Origin: Arcuatula senhousia
Lineage: Eukaryota > Mollusca > Bivalvia > Mytilida > Mytilidae
Length of the DNA: 64,000 nt
Direction: 5' to 3'
Assembly: GCA_963971305.1 (NCBI GenBank)
Contig: OZ020306.1
Location: forward strand, 68,979,022 to 69,043,021
The notes beneath the pieces were generated by a model that did not search any database, was not told the origin of the DNA, and saw nothing but the letters and a program-made list of their open reading frames with translations. A program made the position numbers and the translations under genes. Shown one piece after another: positions 45,928 through 56,510 of this stretch; positions within the stretch are counted from its first letter, which is position 1; each line of letters starts with the position of its first letter.

Positions 45928-47909
45928 TTAAAACTCTCCTTCTGCAATTAGAGCCGCGGAGAAGATATTGTATCTTTCTTTATGGTTATCATGGAGATCT
46001 TTTGCCGACCGATTTCTGACCCAAATCATGTCACCTTTTTCACACGGCACGTTCATTGTATGCGACGCAAGTTCATATGTTGGTCCAGAAGTGTAAAGTG
46101 TTGCTAATAAGTTTCCATTTTTCACAATGTTTAAGTGACCCTTATGTCCGTCATCCTCTGGTTTTGTCATCATGCTTGCAGAGATGCTGTAGATTCCAGA
46201 ATAAGGGGCGGTAAATTTTCCCGTGGCTGGGTCGTATGAATTTCCGACGTTAGAAATAACAAAATCATATTTTATCACTTCATCAGGCCTAGTTAAGTTA
46301 ATACTGCGGGACAAGGTTGCTGTAAAAGCGACTGCATGCTTTTCTACTGAAAAATAAGACAAATCGAAGATCAAGACAAACAAATAATTATCCAAATATG
46401 TGCAATTAGAAATCAAGAACCCTGTCGCAACAGAGTTTGTCCAGTAACAGGGGTAAAATCCTTATTCATTTGATGGATTGAAAAAGAGATGTGTTAAAAA
46501 TCAGGGGACTACATGTAATCATTTGATTTTTTATGGTCGGGAAAGGGGGTGTGGGTATTTTTTTTCATCCTGTTTTTATATTGTTATTTTTTTCTTGTAC
46601 TTAAGTTTGCAAATTTTAATGTATTTTATTTAGGTAATTTTATTTCTAAAAACACAACAGCACCGTCATGTCTCTTTATATCAAATTTTCTTTAAAATCG
46701 CTATAAACCACATCAAACAAACAAATGGTTTCTCCAATCATAGTCCGAAATAAAGGTCAAATGGTTGCTTTCTCATAGGATTCATCAATACTAATGCTTT
46801 CAATCGACCTTTATCATTAATGCGCTTGTCTCTGCTATAATTTTTCTTGTTTTAATTCGTCAACATCAAAGAACAATCTCCTAAATTTCAAATGAAGAAT
46901 CCGCAAGAATTCAATTTTCACTATATGGTGCTTACATGTATTTACGGAACGTATCAATGTGTTAAAACAATGTAATTACTTTTTGCATAGAGTCCCGCTA
47001 TTCATACCAATTCTTTCAAAATGTTTACATGGTTTACTTAGATTACAAAAAAAAAAAAAAATAACAAGGAATATGTGAGCTACTGCTCACTCAGTATACC
47101 CCCGCTACCTCAAAAAATGAACTAAGTCGGTATATAGGAAGTAGATATTATACAGACTAATTTCTAAACTCGCAATATAGGACCTATTACTGAACTTCTA
47201 TACCAAATTCAAGTCACTGTGATATGTAGTTGCTGCGAAAATTTTCAACAATGGACTAGTAGATATCGGACATACCTAATTTTAGTATGCAAGTCACTTC
47301 ATCAGGCCTAGTTAAGTTAATACTAATCAAGACATACCTGATTTCGAGTCTCGTGATAAAGGACCACATACTGAACACCTATACCAAATGTCAAGCGGTA
47401 CGTCTAAACACCACACAGGACTCCTTAGTGCACTAAGGACTCCAAATGTGCACTAAGGACATGATACTGATGTTTAAGGTCAATCAAAATTATGAAAAAG
47501 GTTTAAGAATGTTAAAAATAACATATTCTGAAAGTTTAGTAAAGGTATCTTTAATCGTTTTTGAGTTATAGTGCATTTAAAAAAATCCTTTGATGTGCCA
47601 CGGACTTACCGCTCTAAAATGATTGGCAATAAACAGATACACGAATTTCGACGAATTTCAAAGTCAATAAACAAAGTCACGCATCATTGAAGGCATAAAT
47701 GTCAAAAAAAATATTGGAATTAATTGTGTTGCAAGATTTAAGGATCAAAATAGAAAAAAAAAATGCTAAAAAAATTACTTGCAAAACTCAGTTTTCAAAA
47801 TAAAAGCAAAACTATGAGATTTTCAAATGAAAAAAAAAAAATGAAAGAAATTTCTGAATTTTTTTATGTATGTAAGGCTGAACATAGCAAGGAAGCCAAA
47901 CAAACAAAA

Positions 47910-47992
<83 letters not shown>

Positions 47993-50900
47993 AAAATCAG
48001 AAAATTAATTGTCAAACCCTGAAAATATGTGGAAAAAAAGTTGCATTCAAGAAAATAATGGGAATAAGGGCCCAAAAACCAAACTTATTGATAGTGGTCT
48101 AAAACTCATAAAACGTAAAATTGCACATGTGTGTCATTTCACCATATACTTTGGGGAGGGGGAATGATTTACAGTTTCGTATTTTTTTTCTTGTTGTGTA
48201 TATGTTTTCATAGCCTTTTTTTAAAGTTTCAATTTGTTTCATTCAGTAAGAATTCATTTGAAACGAGGGGTTCCTCATAAAATACTTTTTTCAACCTATA
48301 TATAATACCCTTGATATCTATATGTTCAGGGGCCAGGTTAATGAAGCTGTTCTAAGCTGTGTCCTAAACCATGTCTTAGGACTTAAAATGGGATGTAGAA
48401 AGGATCATCCTTAGACGCGTCCTAGGATGTAAAACGAAACCATCTTAGGATAACTACAAATAGGACCATCCTTATACGAATTTAGGATAATCCTAAATAG
48501 CCATATGTAATGCATTTAAGCCGACGTAAAGGCTCTTGAAAAAAAGAAGTTTTTTGTTATAAATTTCAAATGTTAAATAGATTTATTTCTTACTGCGAAG
48601 CCTTTGGTTTTTTTTTTGAAAATAAAATAATTTATTGCAAGATCATTGCATTTCTTCATTTATTTTTTATGCGCGTTGCAATTATCACTATCCATAGGTT
48701 TGGGAAGCAAATATCCAGGTGAACTGTTAAATGTTAATTTCAAAAGTCTAGTACTACCTATATTAGAATATCGGCAAAATGTAACTGGTAAAACACAGAT
48801 TTTACAATATCAAATATATGGATAACAATTAGGAAAATTAAATCAATGGCAAAAATATATTTATTTGCTAAATTTAGAAAGTAAAATATCAAAAATGAGA
48901 GTTGGGTCACACACAACCATAATTCAAGGACAACCTATTTCAGACACTTTTTTTAAGTTTAAAGGCACAAGGATGGTCCTAGGACAGCAATTTTCACATC
49001 CTAAATTTAGGACCAAATTTAGGACATGCTCTTTTTTAGGATGCCTTCAGTAACACGACTTAGGACCGAGACATGTCCAAAGACCATCCTTCTAACACCT
49101 TCGTTAACACGGCCCCAGGTAAATTGGCGCAAATAAGTCCCGAAAACTGACGCATATCAAACTAAAACATATAGCGCAATTTATACCTCTTCTAATATGT
49201 AATAGCGCAAAAGGTTGTTAGCAAGGAATTTCAAGAATCAAATACAAAACAAGCTGAGAAAAAAAAAGAATGTACGGAAAAAATCACGGAAAAGGGGCTG
49301 TGGTATATTTGCAGGGCTGCCAACTTTTGAAAGTTTGAAATCGGGTTTTTGATTATTTCTGTCATTTTTCACGTAATATTTATTATAGAATAAAGTAAAA
49401 TAAAGACAAGAAAATCAGGGAAACCCGTGAAAATCGGAATAGTTGGCAGCTCTGATATTATTTGTATATAAGCATTATGCAATAAAGCAGGCCTCATATT
49501 GCTGAGAAAACTGTAATGAATATTTTTGTTACTGACAGACGGACGTATAAAGGATTTTTTTCCTTCTTCGAAGCGAGAATAATAAGCCTTTTCTTGGCAT
49601 CTTTAATTTAAAGCATATGAAAAATAGTTTAAACAAGTACAAAATTCCCAGGTCCCCTGACTAGCGTAGGTTATAGGTTTTCGCGTGATGTTCGGAGTGA
49701 CCTCTTCCAATGCTTAATTTATAAACCGAAGCTGTGCTCATTGATCGAGTCACTGAAATTCTCTGAATCAGTCTGATTGAACCAGAAGGGTAATTTCTTT
49801 TTAATTTTTGTCACTACATAAATGAAGAAATAAAACCGCTAGAAAGGTCATAGACGGCATGGAAATAGTCATGAAAATGGCTAAATAAATTTATTTAGAT
49901 CGGGGGCCTTATTTTTTAAGCTATCGTAAGACAAAGCAGTCTCCTAAACTACATCTTAGTTTTAAGTCAAATTTTCGCACGCGTCTCTATTAATCATCAA
50001 TTTCATAAAGAAGACAAATAAGTTGACTTAGGAATTTCTTATTTTTTTTTACTGAGACAATTTTGTTATTATATTCTCAGATTTTTAAGAATCACAGTTG
50101 TTTATAAAATACGGCTTTTCGGTAAATATCTTGTGGTCTGTGATCCCAAAATTTACCCATGTATCTGCATATACTTTCCCCTACATTTGTTTTTAGAAAT
50201 CTTAAAAAAAATGTGGGAAAAAATATTTCCATTTCGTTACTTTAATTTAACAAAATCAAAGTAAAAATCCCCTTTTTTACGCGAATTTAAACTTTGCGAT
50301 TTTAAACATCAATCTTTTTGCAAAATAGGGGATGGTTATAGAATTTGTATAAGATCGAAGTTTGTCTAACGTCGCTGCAGACCTATATATAGGTATAGTC
50401 ACGACGTTAAACTCCCCAGTCAAGTTTGTCTTGGAACGTCTAAGAAAGCTTCGGCACGACTACTGAGATGTCAGTTGCTGAGACATATCTGAGGAATTTC
50501 CTAGGAAAGTTTCGAAAATAAGGTCCCTGGATTATATTTATGAGAGAAAGTTCTAACTAAATTCTAACGAATTAAATTTATGCTTACATCTAGGTGAAAA
50601 AACATGAAATTGTCTCAACTTAGAAATTGTCAAACTATACCCATATATACCTGTATTTATAAATGTTAATTTGTTGTTATTTCTATGGTTTTTTTTTATT
50701 ATTTCCATGCATGACTAGACGGTCACAGCAGGATGTACCGGCAGCATATCAAAGGATTTTAAATAAAATCACTATAATACCTAAACGGCTTGGAATATTT
50801 TTACCAAAACAAAATCATAATATGGTATTTCTAACATTTTGAAACTATTTACATAATTTATAATGACATAAAATAAAAGCATCATGTCCTTAGTGCACAT

Positions 50901-52465
50901 TTGGGGTCCTTAGTGCACTAAGAAGTCCTGTGTGGTGTTTAGACGTTTAGACGTGTCAAGTCACTTTTGATTTTTTTTAAATTGACTGGTAATGTTGAAA
51001 ATGTACTAAGTCGGTAAACAGAAAGTAGATATCTGACAGACCTTTTTTCGAATCTCGCAATATATAAAAGGACCTCACACTGAACTCATTTTAAACTAAA
51101 TTTACTGCCACTGTGATTTGTATTTGCTAAGAAAAGTGCTACGAAAACTTTTAACAATTATAATAGACTAGTGATGTTGAAAATTGACTTAGTCGGTAAC
51201 AGGAAGTAGATATCCGACAGCCCTTATTTCGGTACTTGCGATAAAGGACCTCATACTGAACTCTTATACCAAATTTCAAGTCAATGTTATACATCGTTGC
51301 TGAAAAATATGTTACGAAACTTTTCAACAATTGACTTGCAATGTTGAAAATTGATTAAGACGGTAATCATGAATTTCGGTACTCATTTACCAAATTTCAA
51401 GTCACTATGATATGCAGTTTCTTAAAACACTGTTACGAAAGTTATGTTGCACACGGACGGAAGGACAGACGGACGGACAGAGGTAAACGAGTATACATGT
51501 ACCCCCTCTTTTTCGAAGCGGGGGGTTTAATTACAAAAGTTTTCAGGCTGAGGCTCGTGCATTGTTGTATTTGAATAGGACCAAAAGCACAATAAATGTA
51601 ACAATAAAGCGACTCCTACTGAATTTTTTTTATTTTCAAATTCATTAATCATTAAATCATTAATTCATTAAATCTTATTGAAACAATAAGAAATCATATC
51701 CTTTGAATATGTTTTGGATATTTATCCCCTATTGTAAATGACTGATATAGTAAAATATTTGTTTAAACACTGTATGGAACGTATGTTCTTATAATTTTGA
51801 TCTGTAGGACTTCCAATGAGACAAAGCATTAATGTTTAGATTTATGCAAATTAAAAAAAAAACAGTAAAGTTGGTTCATTCGAATGCTAAAAAAAGTAAT
51901 AAAACTATTTTATAGAATGAATTTCACCGAATGATAATATTAAGAGTAATTATATGACTTCATTATGAAGAAGCAAAGATTAACAGCTTTGAAACATGAA
52001 TATAATAAGTCCGAAAAGACCAAGACTAAACCGTAAAAACATAAGATCATCACTAAAACAAACCACACAACAAACAAAAAACACTTATAACAATAAAACC
52101 GCAATCAGCAACATATACTTAAGTTGAAACGAGCCTGAACTCATGTGCTTCGAAAGAGAAAGCAGTTCCTGTTTGCTGTTGCTGAATAACACTTGTTTAC
52201 TTTAAAAAGTCATACCTGTATTTTCACGAACGGCAAAGTGAAGCGTCAGAACTAGCCCATAAGCACCAAGAACTGCCACAAATAAGACAAGCCATCGTGC
52301 AACTCTGCATCCTGTCCCAAAAGTATTCTGTCCGACCCCAATGTTTGCAACAGGCTGCCGTCTTTCCACCTCTGAATTCGAGTAAAGACCCTCATACACA
52401 TTTGCACATGTATTTGGATATAGTTCAATGTCAACATTTTTCGTTTTCATATGGACATTTCCCAT
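45928..52465 (-). CDS. C1q-domain protein with type II membrane anchor, two-exon model
   Basis: The 3' exon 46346-45928 encodes a nearly complete C1q domain: AVAFTATLS, YDFVISNVGNSYDPATGKFTAPYSGIYSI, LNIVKNG, CEKGDMIWVRN, and a last strand ending IFSAALIAEGEF. It is preceded by an excellent acceptor (TCTTATTTTTCAG) and opens in phase 1, so codons upstream of 46346 are intronic. The best 5' partner is 52465-52216: an ATG in good context, a 58-residue cytoplasmic-type segment, and a transmembrane helix (WLVLFVAVLGAYGLVLTL), with donor ACAG/GTATGA in phase 1. Joined, they give 222 residues plus stop, in frame. C1q-domain proteins are secreted or membrane-bound pattern-recognition molecules, greatly multiplied in bivalves. 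The C1q exon is certain; the link to the anchor exon is inference, since the 5.9 kb intron could hide another exon (for example a coiled coil). That intron is packed with transposons. Confidence 0.7.
46503..46775. mobile_element. M1 family MITE in the C1q intron
   Basis: Left CAGGGGACTACATG and AATCATTTGATTTTTTATGG, right GGTCAAATGGTTGCTTTCTC: inverted with respect to each other and related to 29699-29995. AT-rich centre, no coding capacity. Confidence 0.5.
47906..47993. repeat. (AAAT)n microsatellite, about 22 copies
   Basis: Uninterrupted AAAT repeat. The minus-strand frame of repeated LFIY here is an artefact of it. Confidence 0.95.
48329..49116. mobile_element. 788-bp TIR element GGGGCC...TTAA(T/C)GAAG
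   Basis: GGGGCCAGGTTAATGAAGCTG at the left is inverse to CACCTTCGTTAACACGGCCCC at the right. Both ends hold many TCCTAAG/TTAGGAC words in mirrored order (CATCTTAGG, GGACCATCCT and the reverse). CAG may be a 3-bp direct repeat around GGGCC. It sits within the 47396-50953 element. Confidence 0.75.
49314..49455. mobile_element. Small MITE with GGGCTGCCAAC ends, about 142 bp
   Basis: GGGCTGCCAACTTTTG and the right end AGTTGGCAGCTC are inverted, with further matching CGGGTTTT/AAACCCG blocks inside. Non-coding, within the 47396-50953 element. Confidence 0.6.
49901..50530. mobile_element. TIR element GGGCCTTATTTT, about 630 bp
   Basis: GGGGGCCTTATTTTTTAAGC and the right end GTTTCGAAAATAAGGTCCCT are inverted. 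Both ends are rich in CTTAG/GTCTAAG words. The borders are approximate and no clear target duplication is seen. It is a further passenger of the 47396-50953 element. Confidence 0.65.
51540..52200. other. Intron/spacer with an R2 copy
   Basis: AT-rich. An R2 member with decayed start occupies 51960-52190 (AATAAGTCCGAAAAGACCAAG, ...CTGAACTCATGTGCTTCG). No exon is recognised between it and the anchor exon donor at 52215. Confidence 0.5.
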
Positions 52466-53340
52466 TTCGCCAGTGCCTAGTATGAATGATATGTCATTAA
52501 CTGTTTTTTTTTATTCATGAATTTACGCTCTGTTGTCCGTTTGATCTACAATTGCACTTTTGTCTAGTTTAAATGTTTTAAAATACTTGTGTAAGTGCTA
52601 TAATTAGTATTAGAAAAAGAGCTTTGTCTATATTTTAAATACAATGTATAATGTACAAAGTCTATCTTGATGGAACATTCAGAACGATAAGTGGTTATGA
52701 AGATCTCTTCTTGCTTATGTAAACATCATAAGAACTTGTATACAAAGCAATTAACCGTTAAATACAAGTCAATGTTTGGGTTGTTTTATAATTACATGCA
52801 TGTACATGTATACATACTGGTTTAACCAAGCTAATATGTTTTTCTTGGAGTATTTCAGGACAGGATTTGAACTGCAGGCAATTTATTTCAACTTTGGGTC
52901 TTTGTAAATAGCGAGCAGTACCTTCTGGCCTCGCTAAAGCCTGCTAGCTGTTTTTTCTTGTTGTTGTTTTTATTGCCTCTTGTTTTGTGGGTTATGTCGC
53001 GTACATTATTCCACATCTCATTATCTTCTATGTATATATGAAACATAGAATTGTTGTTTCTTGATTGGATCCTGTTTGCTACTTTTTATTTGTCCGGATG
53101 ACATTGCTTTTTCATACAAATTGGCGCAGTCCAAACCTAAACAAAAGTGAACTTAAAGCAGTATTTCTGGTAAGCTTAAAATGTCCGAAGACTAAAGATT
53201 GGTCAGGTAATACCGGAACTCAGTCCGTTTTTCTGACCATATCTCTTATTAAAAGTGGAATAAAAAAACCTGAACATGTCATCTTTTTATCTGACCGGTC
53301 CTCATGAATCGTCTCCTAGATGTGACACATCTCAAGCAGC
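52466..53340. other. Upstream of the C1q anchor exon, no gene
   Basis: CATACTAG just upstream of the ATG on the minus strand could be a splice acceptor for a 5' untranslated exon. 52855-53030 repeats the block at 44080-44270. The plus frame at 53065-53307 shows no domain. Confidence 0.4.
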
Positions 53341-53349
53341 CCGAAACTG

Positions 53350-54480
53350 ACCTGACCTTAAGGCGGTTCCCAACACTTTGGCTAAAATAAAATTCTGTCG
53401 TTAATTTTTTCTGAGTTTGCAAAAATATGTTTTTTAGTCAAATACAATATATAGCAAAATGTTAAGAAAAAGGAACCAATGGTTCCTTGTGAAAATTTTC
53501 ATTGAACATAATTTAGTTTCAACATTTCAAATTTGATCCTTGAGGAGCTTGATTTCTTCGAATAAATGTGCCTCACTTAAACGTGATATTTAAAAGTTTT
53601 CTCCCTTAGGTGTTCTGTACCCCCTCAAGACAGCTTGAGTTCGCATCGGTCATTGCTATTCAATTAATTAAGGTCCTTCCCATTACAGAAGAAAACACCT
53701 TACTGTATTTCTTATGATTATTATTTTTTTTTCCTCCGCCAAAAGAAAAAAAAGTACTGAACGTATTCCTACGAGACTTTATACCATTAACCGACACTAC
53801 CAGGGCTCAACTTGAGTAACCCTGCGAAACCGATCTATTTTTATCCCAAAACCCTTGTTTGCAAATTAACTCAGAAACCGTAACCGTTATCAAAAATTTG
53901 AAGTTCGGAAAATGTTGCTAGACTCCTGGTCATGATTCGTCATGCAGAAAAAATCGATCAACTTCCTGGTTACGCGTTTTTGACCTGAAAAGTGTCGCGA
54001 CTCGTAATTTTTTTTCTTCAAAACGGTTACTCTTAGAGACTTGAGACCCTCGCCAATCATCCTAAGTGACATATGTTACATCTTAAAATGTCAAGGTCAA
54101 AGGTCAAATCTCAAGGTCAGAGGTCATGGTACACCTTGTATTCAGTAAAGCTCAAAACCATACAAAATTGAAGCAGACATGTAATAAGGAAAATACTCGT
54201 CTCATTTAGACCTTTATTTTATAGTTAAAAACTGTACGACAAACCCTTTTCGAGTTATGGCCCTTAACGCGTTTCAGCTTATCCGTTTTTGACTTATAAC
54301 TTGAAAATGGTTTGAGATAACATAGTAAACATATGGGTTATTTGTAACCGTAAACTTATGCTCTTCGATATAAAAAAAAGGTGCAGGGCTACCGGTAGCC
54401 ATTTTCAAAATGGCCGCCATTTAGGACTGTTTTTTTTTTCAGGATAAAAAAAACGTTCAAAATTGAAGCAGACAATGCAT
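53350..54480. repeat. Dispersed GGCGGTTCCCAACAC-type repeat
   Basis: Begins AAGGCGGTTCCCAACACTTT, with TTCTCCCTTAGGTGTTCTGTACCCCC at 53600, then a GC-richer part with CAGGGCTCAACTTGAG and two AGGTCA clusters. No coding frame is supported; the 60-codon minus frame at 53890-54072 is a shadow. Confidence 0.4.
54094..54126 (+). promoter_or_regulatory. Two DR1 nuclear-receptor half-site pairs
   Basis: AGGTCA at 54094-54099 and 54101-54106, again at 54114-54119 and 54121-54126: two direct repeats with one-base spacer, each also preceded by A. DR1 is the consensus for RXR/HNF4/COUP-type receptors. No gene start is known nearby, so function is only a possibility. Confidence 0.3.
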
Positions 54481-55213
54481 GGGGAAATTGGTCATCACGT
54501 CAAAATCTTCAAAAAAGTCTTCAGTACCAAAACCGTAAACTTTTTGTTTTTGAATTATCGCCCTTGATTCGTATTTTTAAAATATTTTATTGTTTATGAC
54601 TTTTTACATTGATAATTATGTTACGGCAAATTTATAATTGCCATTTATAAATGTCATTGGCAAATTATTTAGAATACTAGATTATAAATAACAACGATAG
54701 GACCTACCGTATCACTTCATTCAGAATATATAAAAAATAACACTTTTTTCATGGAAGCATATTTTTATTTCTCATAATCTGTTGCTGAAACTTTTAATAG
54801 CCATATGGTGTTCAAGTACTTTCTTTATCATTTTCATGATTGCCATGAACATTTTTGGTTTTAACAAAGAGGCCTGGTACAATTTACTGCTGGAAGTTTA
54901 TTTTGTAAAAGCCCGTAATTTTTTGGACCAACGCTTTCTTGTAAATTTTTTTATGTTTTCAGCCATGCCATTCATTTTTCAAATCACATGGATTTTATAA
55001 ATAAGTTGTTCCTACACGAGACATTGCGTTTCAGATGTTCAAATAAGATTTTAACGGAGATATTGATGATATTATTTGATATTTTTGTTACTACATTTGA
55101 CATTTTTTCTTGCTTTTATCTCCCTTTAAAACACGTTGTCATAGAATGTAAAACAAAACTTAAACATGTTAAGCGCAAATAGAAAAATAAAAATTAACTA
55201 TTCACTTATATAA

Positions 55214-55547
55214 GGGACCGATCGTTTAACTTGACAGGGGGGGTCTTGGTTTTTTCCTAAAAAAATATTCTGAAATTATTTTTGAAGAAAAAAATATTTT
55301 GGCAGCTGTTGGTAAGAAAAGAATATTCTGAAAATAATTTTTGATGAAAAAAAGTTTTTGGCATCTGAGGGTAAGAAATAAATATTCTGAAGAAGGATTT
55401 CTGCTATAAAAAAATGCTGATAATGAAAAAAATATTCTGTCGCGACGCCTTCGAAAAATAAATATTTTGTTCGTGCTCTGCGCTAAAAAAAAATTGATCA
55501 AAACAAAAAAAACAAGCCCCCCCCTTTCAAGTTAAATGGTCCGTCCC
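55214..55547. mobile_element. MITE with TAA duplication, 334 bp
   Basis: GGGACCGATCGTTTAACTTGACAGGGGGG and the right end CCCCCCCTTTCAAGTTAAATGGTCCGTCCC are inverted, and TAA stands on both sides (55211-55213, 55548-55550). A 3-bp TWA duplication fits PIF/Harbinger-type mobilisation. The interior is a degenerate tandem of AAAAATATTCTGAA-type units. Confidence 0.75.
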
Positions 55548-55794
55548 TAACAGTTCCAGTCATATTTTTTCAGCCATACCATTCATTTAAATCGCTTTAA
55601 ATGGACATGGATTTTATATAAATGATTAAGTTGTTTCTACAATGGACAACGCGTTTCGGATGTTCAAATAAGATTTTAACGGAGATATTGATTATATTAT
55701 TTGATATTTTTGTTACCACATTTGACATTTTTTCTTTTTTTTACATCCCTTTAAAACACGTTGTCATAGAATGTATATAAAAGTTACAACAAAA

Positions 55795-56130
55795 CTACAG
55801 AACTTGAATGATCAATCTCATTGTTCAGAGAAAATGACAAAAACGAATCAGTCATACCGGAGAATTGGTGGATCGCAATTGTCCTGACTTGGTACAGGCA
55901 TTTTAAACGAAATGGTGGGTTAAACCAGGTTTTATGGCGCCAAACCTCCCTCTTCCATTGCGATCTTAGGATCCGGTAATGACCATAGAACACAACATAG
56001 TTGTGAGACACAATAGGGATATTGAGGTGATCATCTCAGTACAGCTGACCAGTCAAACACCAATTAAAATAATTAATTTCCATATCTTTTAACTCAATTT
56101 GGACTTTTCTACTAGCGGCTGATAACGAAG
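55795..56130 (-). repeat. R3 repeat copy
   Basis: Minus-strand member with ACTTGGTACAGGCATTTTAAA, AACCAGGTTTTATGGCGCCAAACC and GATCTTAGGATCCGGTAATG, extending to TCTACTAGCGGCTGATAACGAAG. Closely similar to the copy at 58105. Confidence 0.75.
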
Positions 56131-56510
56131 AAAGAATATAAAACTTAAACGGTACAAAACGAAGCGCAAATAGAAAAAAAAAATTACGCATAATCACGGA
56201 ATTTTCAACTTTAAAACAAGACCAGTCATATGTTTTCAGCCATGCCTTTCATTTAAATGGCTTTAAATGCACATGGATTTTATAAATAAGTTGTTTCTAC
56301 ACTGGACAACGCGTTTCGGATGTTCAAATAAGATTTTAACGGATATATTGATTATATTATTTGATATTTTTTTTACCACATTTGACATTTTTTCTTGATT
56401 TATCTCCCTATAATACAAGTTGTCATAGAATGTAAAACATAACTAAAACGAAACAAGAAAACGAAGCGCAAATAGAAAAAGCATAATCACGGAATATTCA
56501 CCTGTATTGC

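Larger units (their letters stand above)
47396..50953. mobile_element. 3,558-bp TIR element inside R5
   Basis: The left end ACGTCTAAACACCACACAGG, then CCTTAGTGCACTAAGGAC twice, is mirrored by the right end at 50876-50953. The direct repeat TGTCAAG borders it (47389-47395 and 50954-50960) and removal would restore a continuous R5 unit. No transposase is recognisable; its body holds further elements at 48329, 49314 and 49901 and an (AAAT)n tract. Confidence 0.8.
47061..51535. mobile_element. R5 element, split by nested insertions
   Basis: The left end has the perfect hairpin GTGAGC-TACT-GCTCAC (47075-47090), then AGTATACCCCCGCT. The right end has an ACGGACGG-type microsatellite (51465-51482), then GTATACATGTACCCCCTCTTTTTCGAAGCGGGGGG, itself a hairpin. 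Tandem units of about 170-190 bp with AGTCGGTAA(A)CAGGAAGTAGATATC and ACTGAACTCTTATACCAAA lie on both sides of a large insertion: at 47110-47395 and 50955-51440. The layout (hairpin, tandem core, ACGG microsatellite) recalls bivalve Helitron-associated elements. Confidence 0.7.
54940..56510. repeat. Threefold repeat of about 300 bp, two spacers filled by different elements
   Basis: Copies at about 54955-55200, 55565-55785 and 56225-56490 share TCAGCCATGCC(A)TTCATTT, ACATGGATTTTATA, GATGTTCAAATAAGATTTTAACGGA, ACACGTTGTCATAGAATGTA and AAGCGCAAATAGAAAAA. The MITE 55214-55547 separates copies 1 and 2, and an R3 copy (55795-56110, minus) separates copies 2 and 3. Short frames in the copies are not considered coding. 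Confidence 0.75.

Noticed and set aside
46283..46292. CTGATGA on the minus strand in the C1q exon and its 31-bp copy
   Set aside because: It is coding sequence; no helix II or GAAA follows.
47812..48075. 87-codon frame of repeated LFIY
   Set aside because: Direct translation of an (AAAT)n microsatellite.
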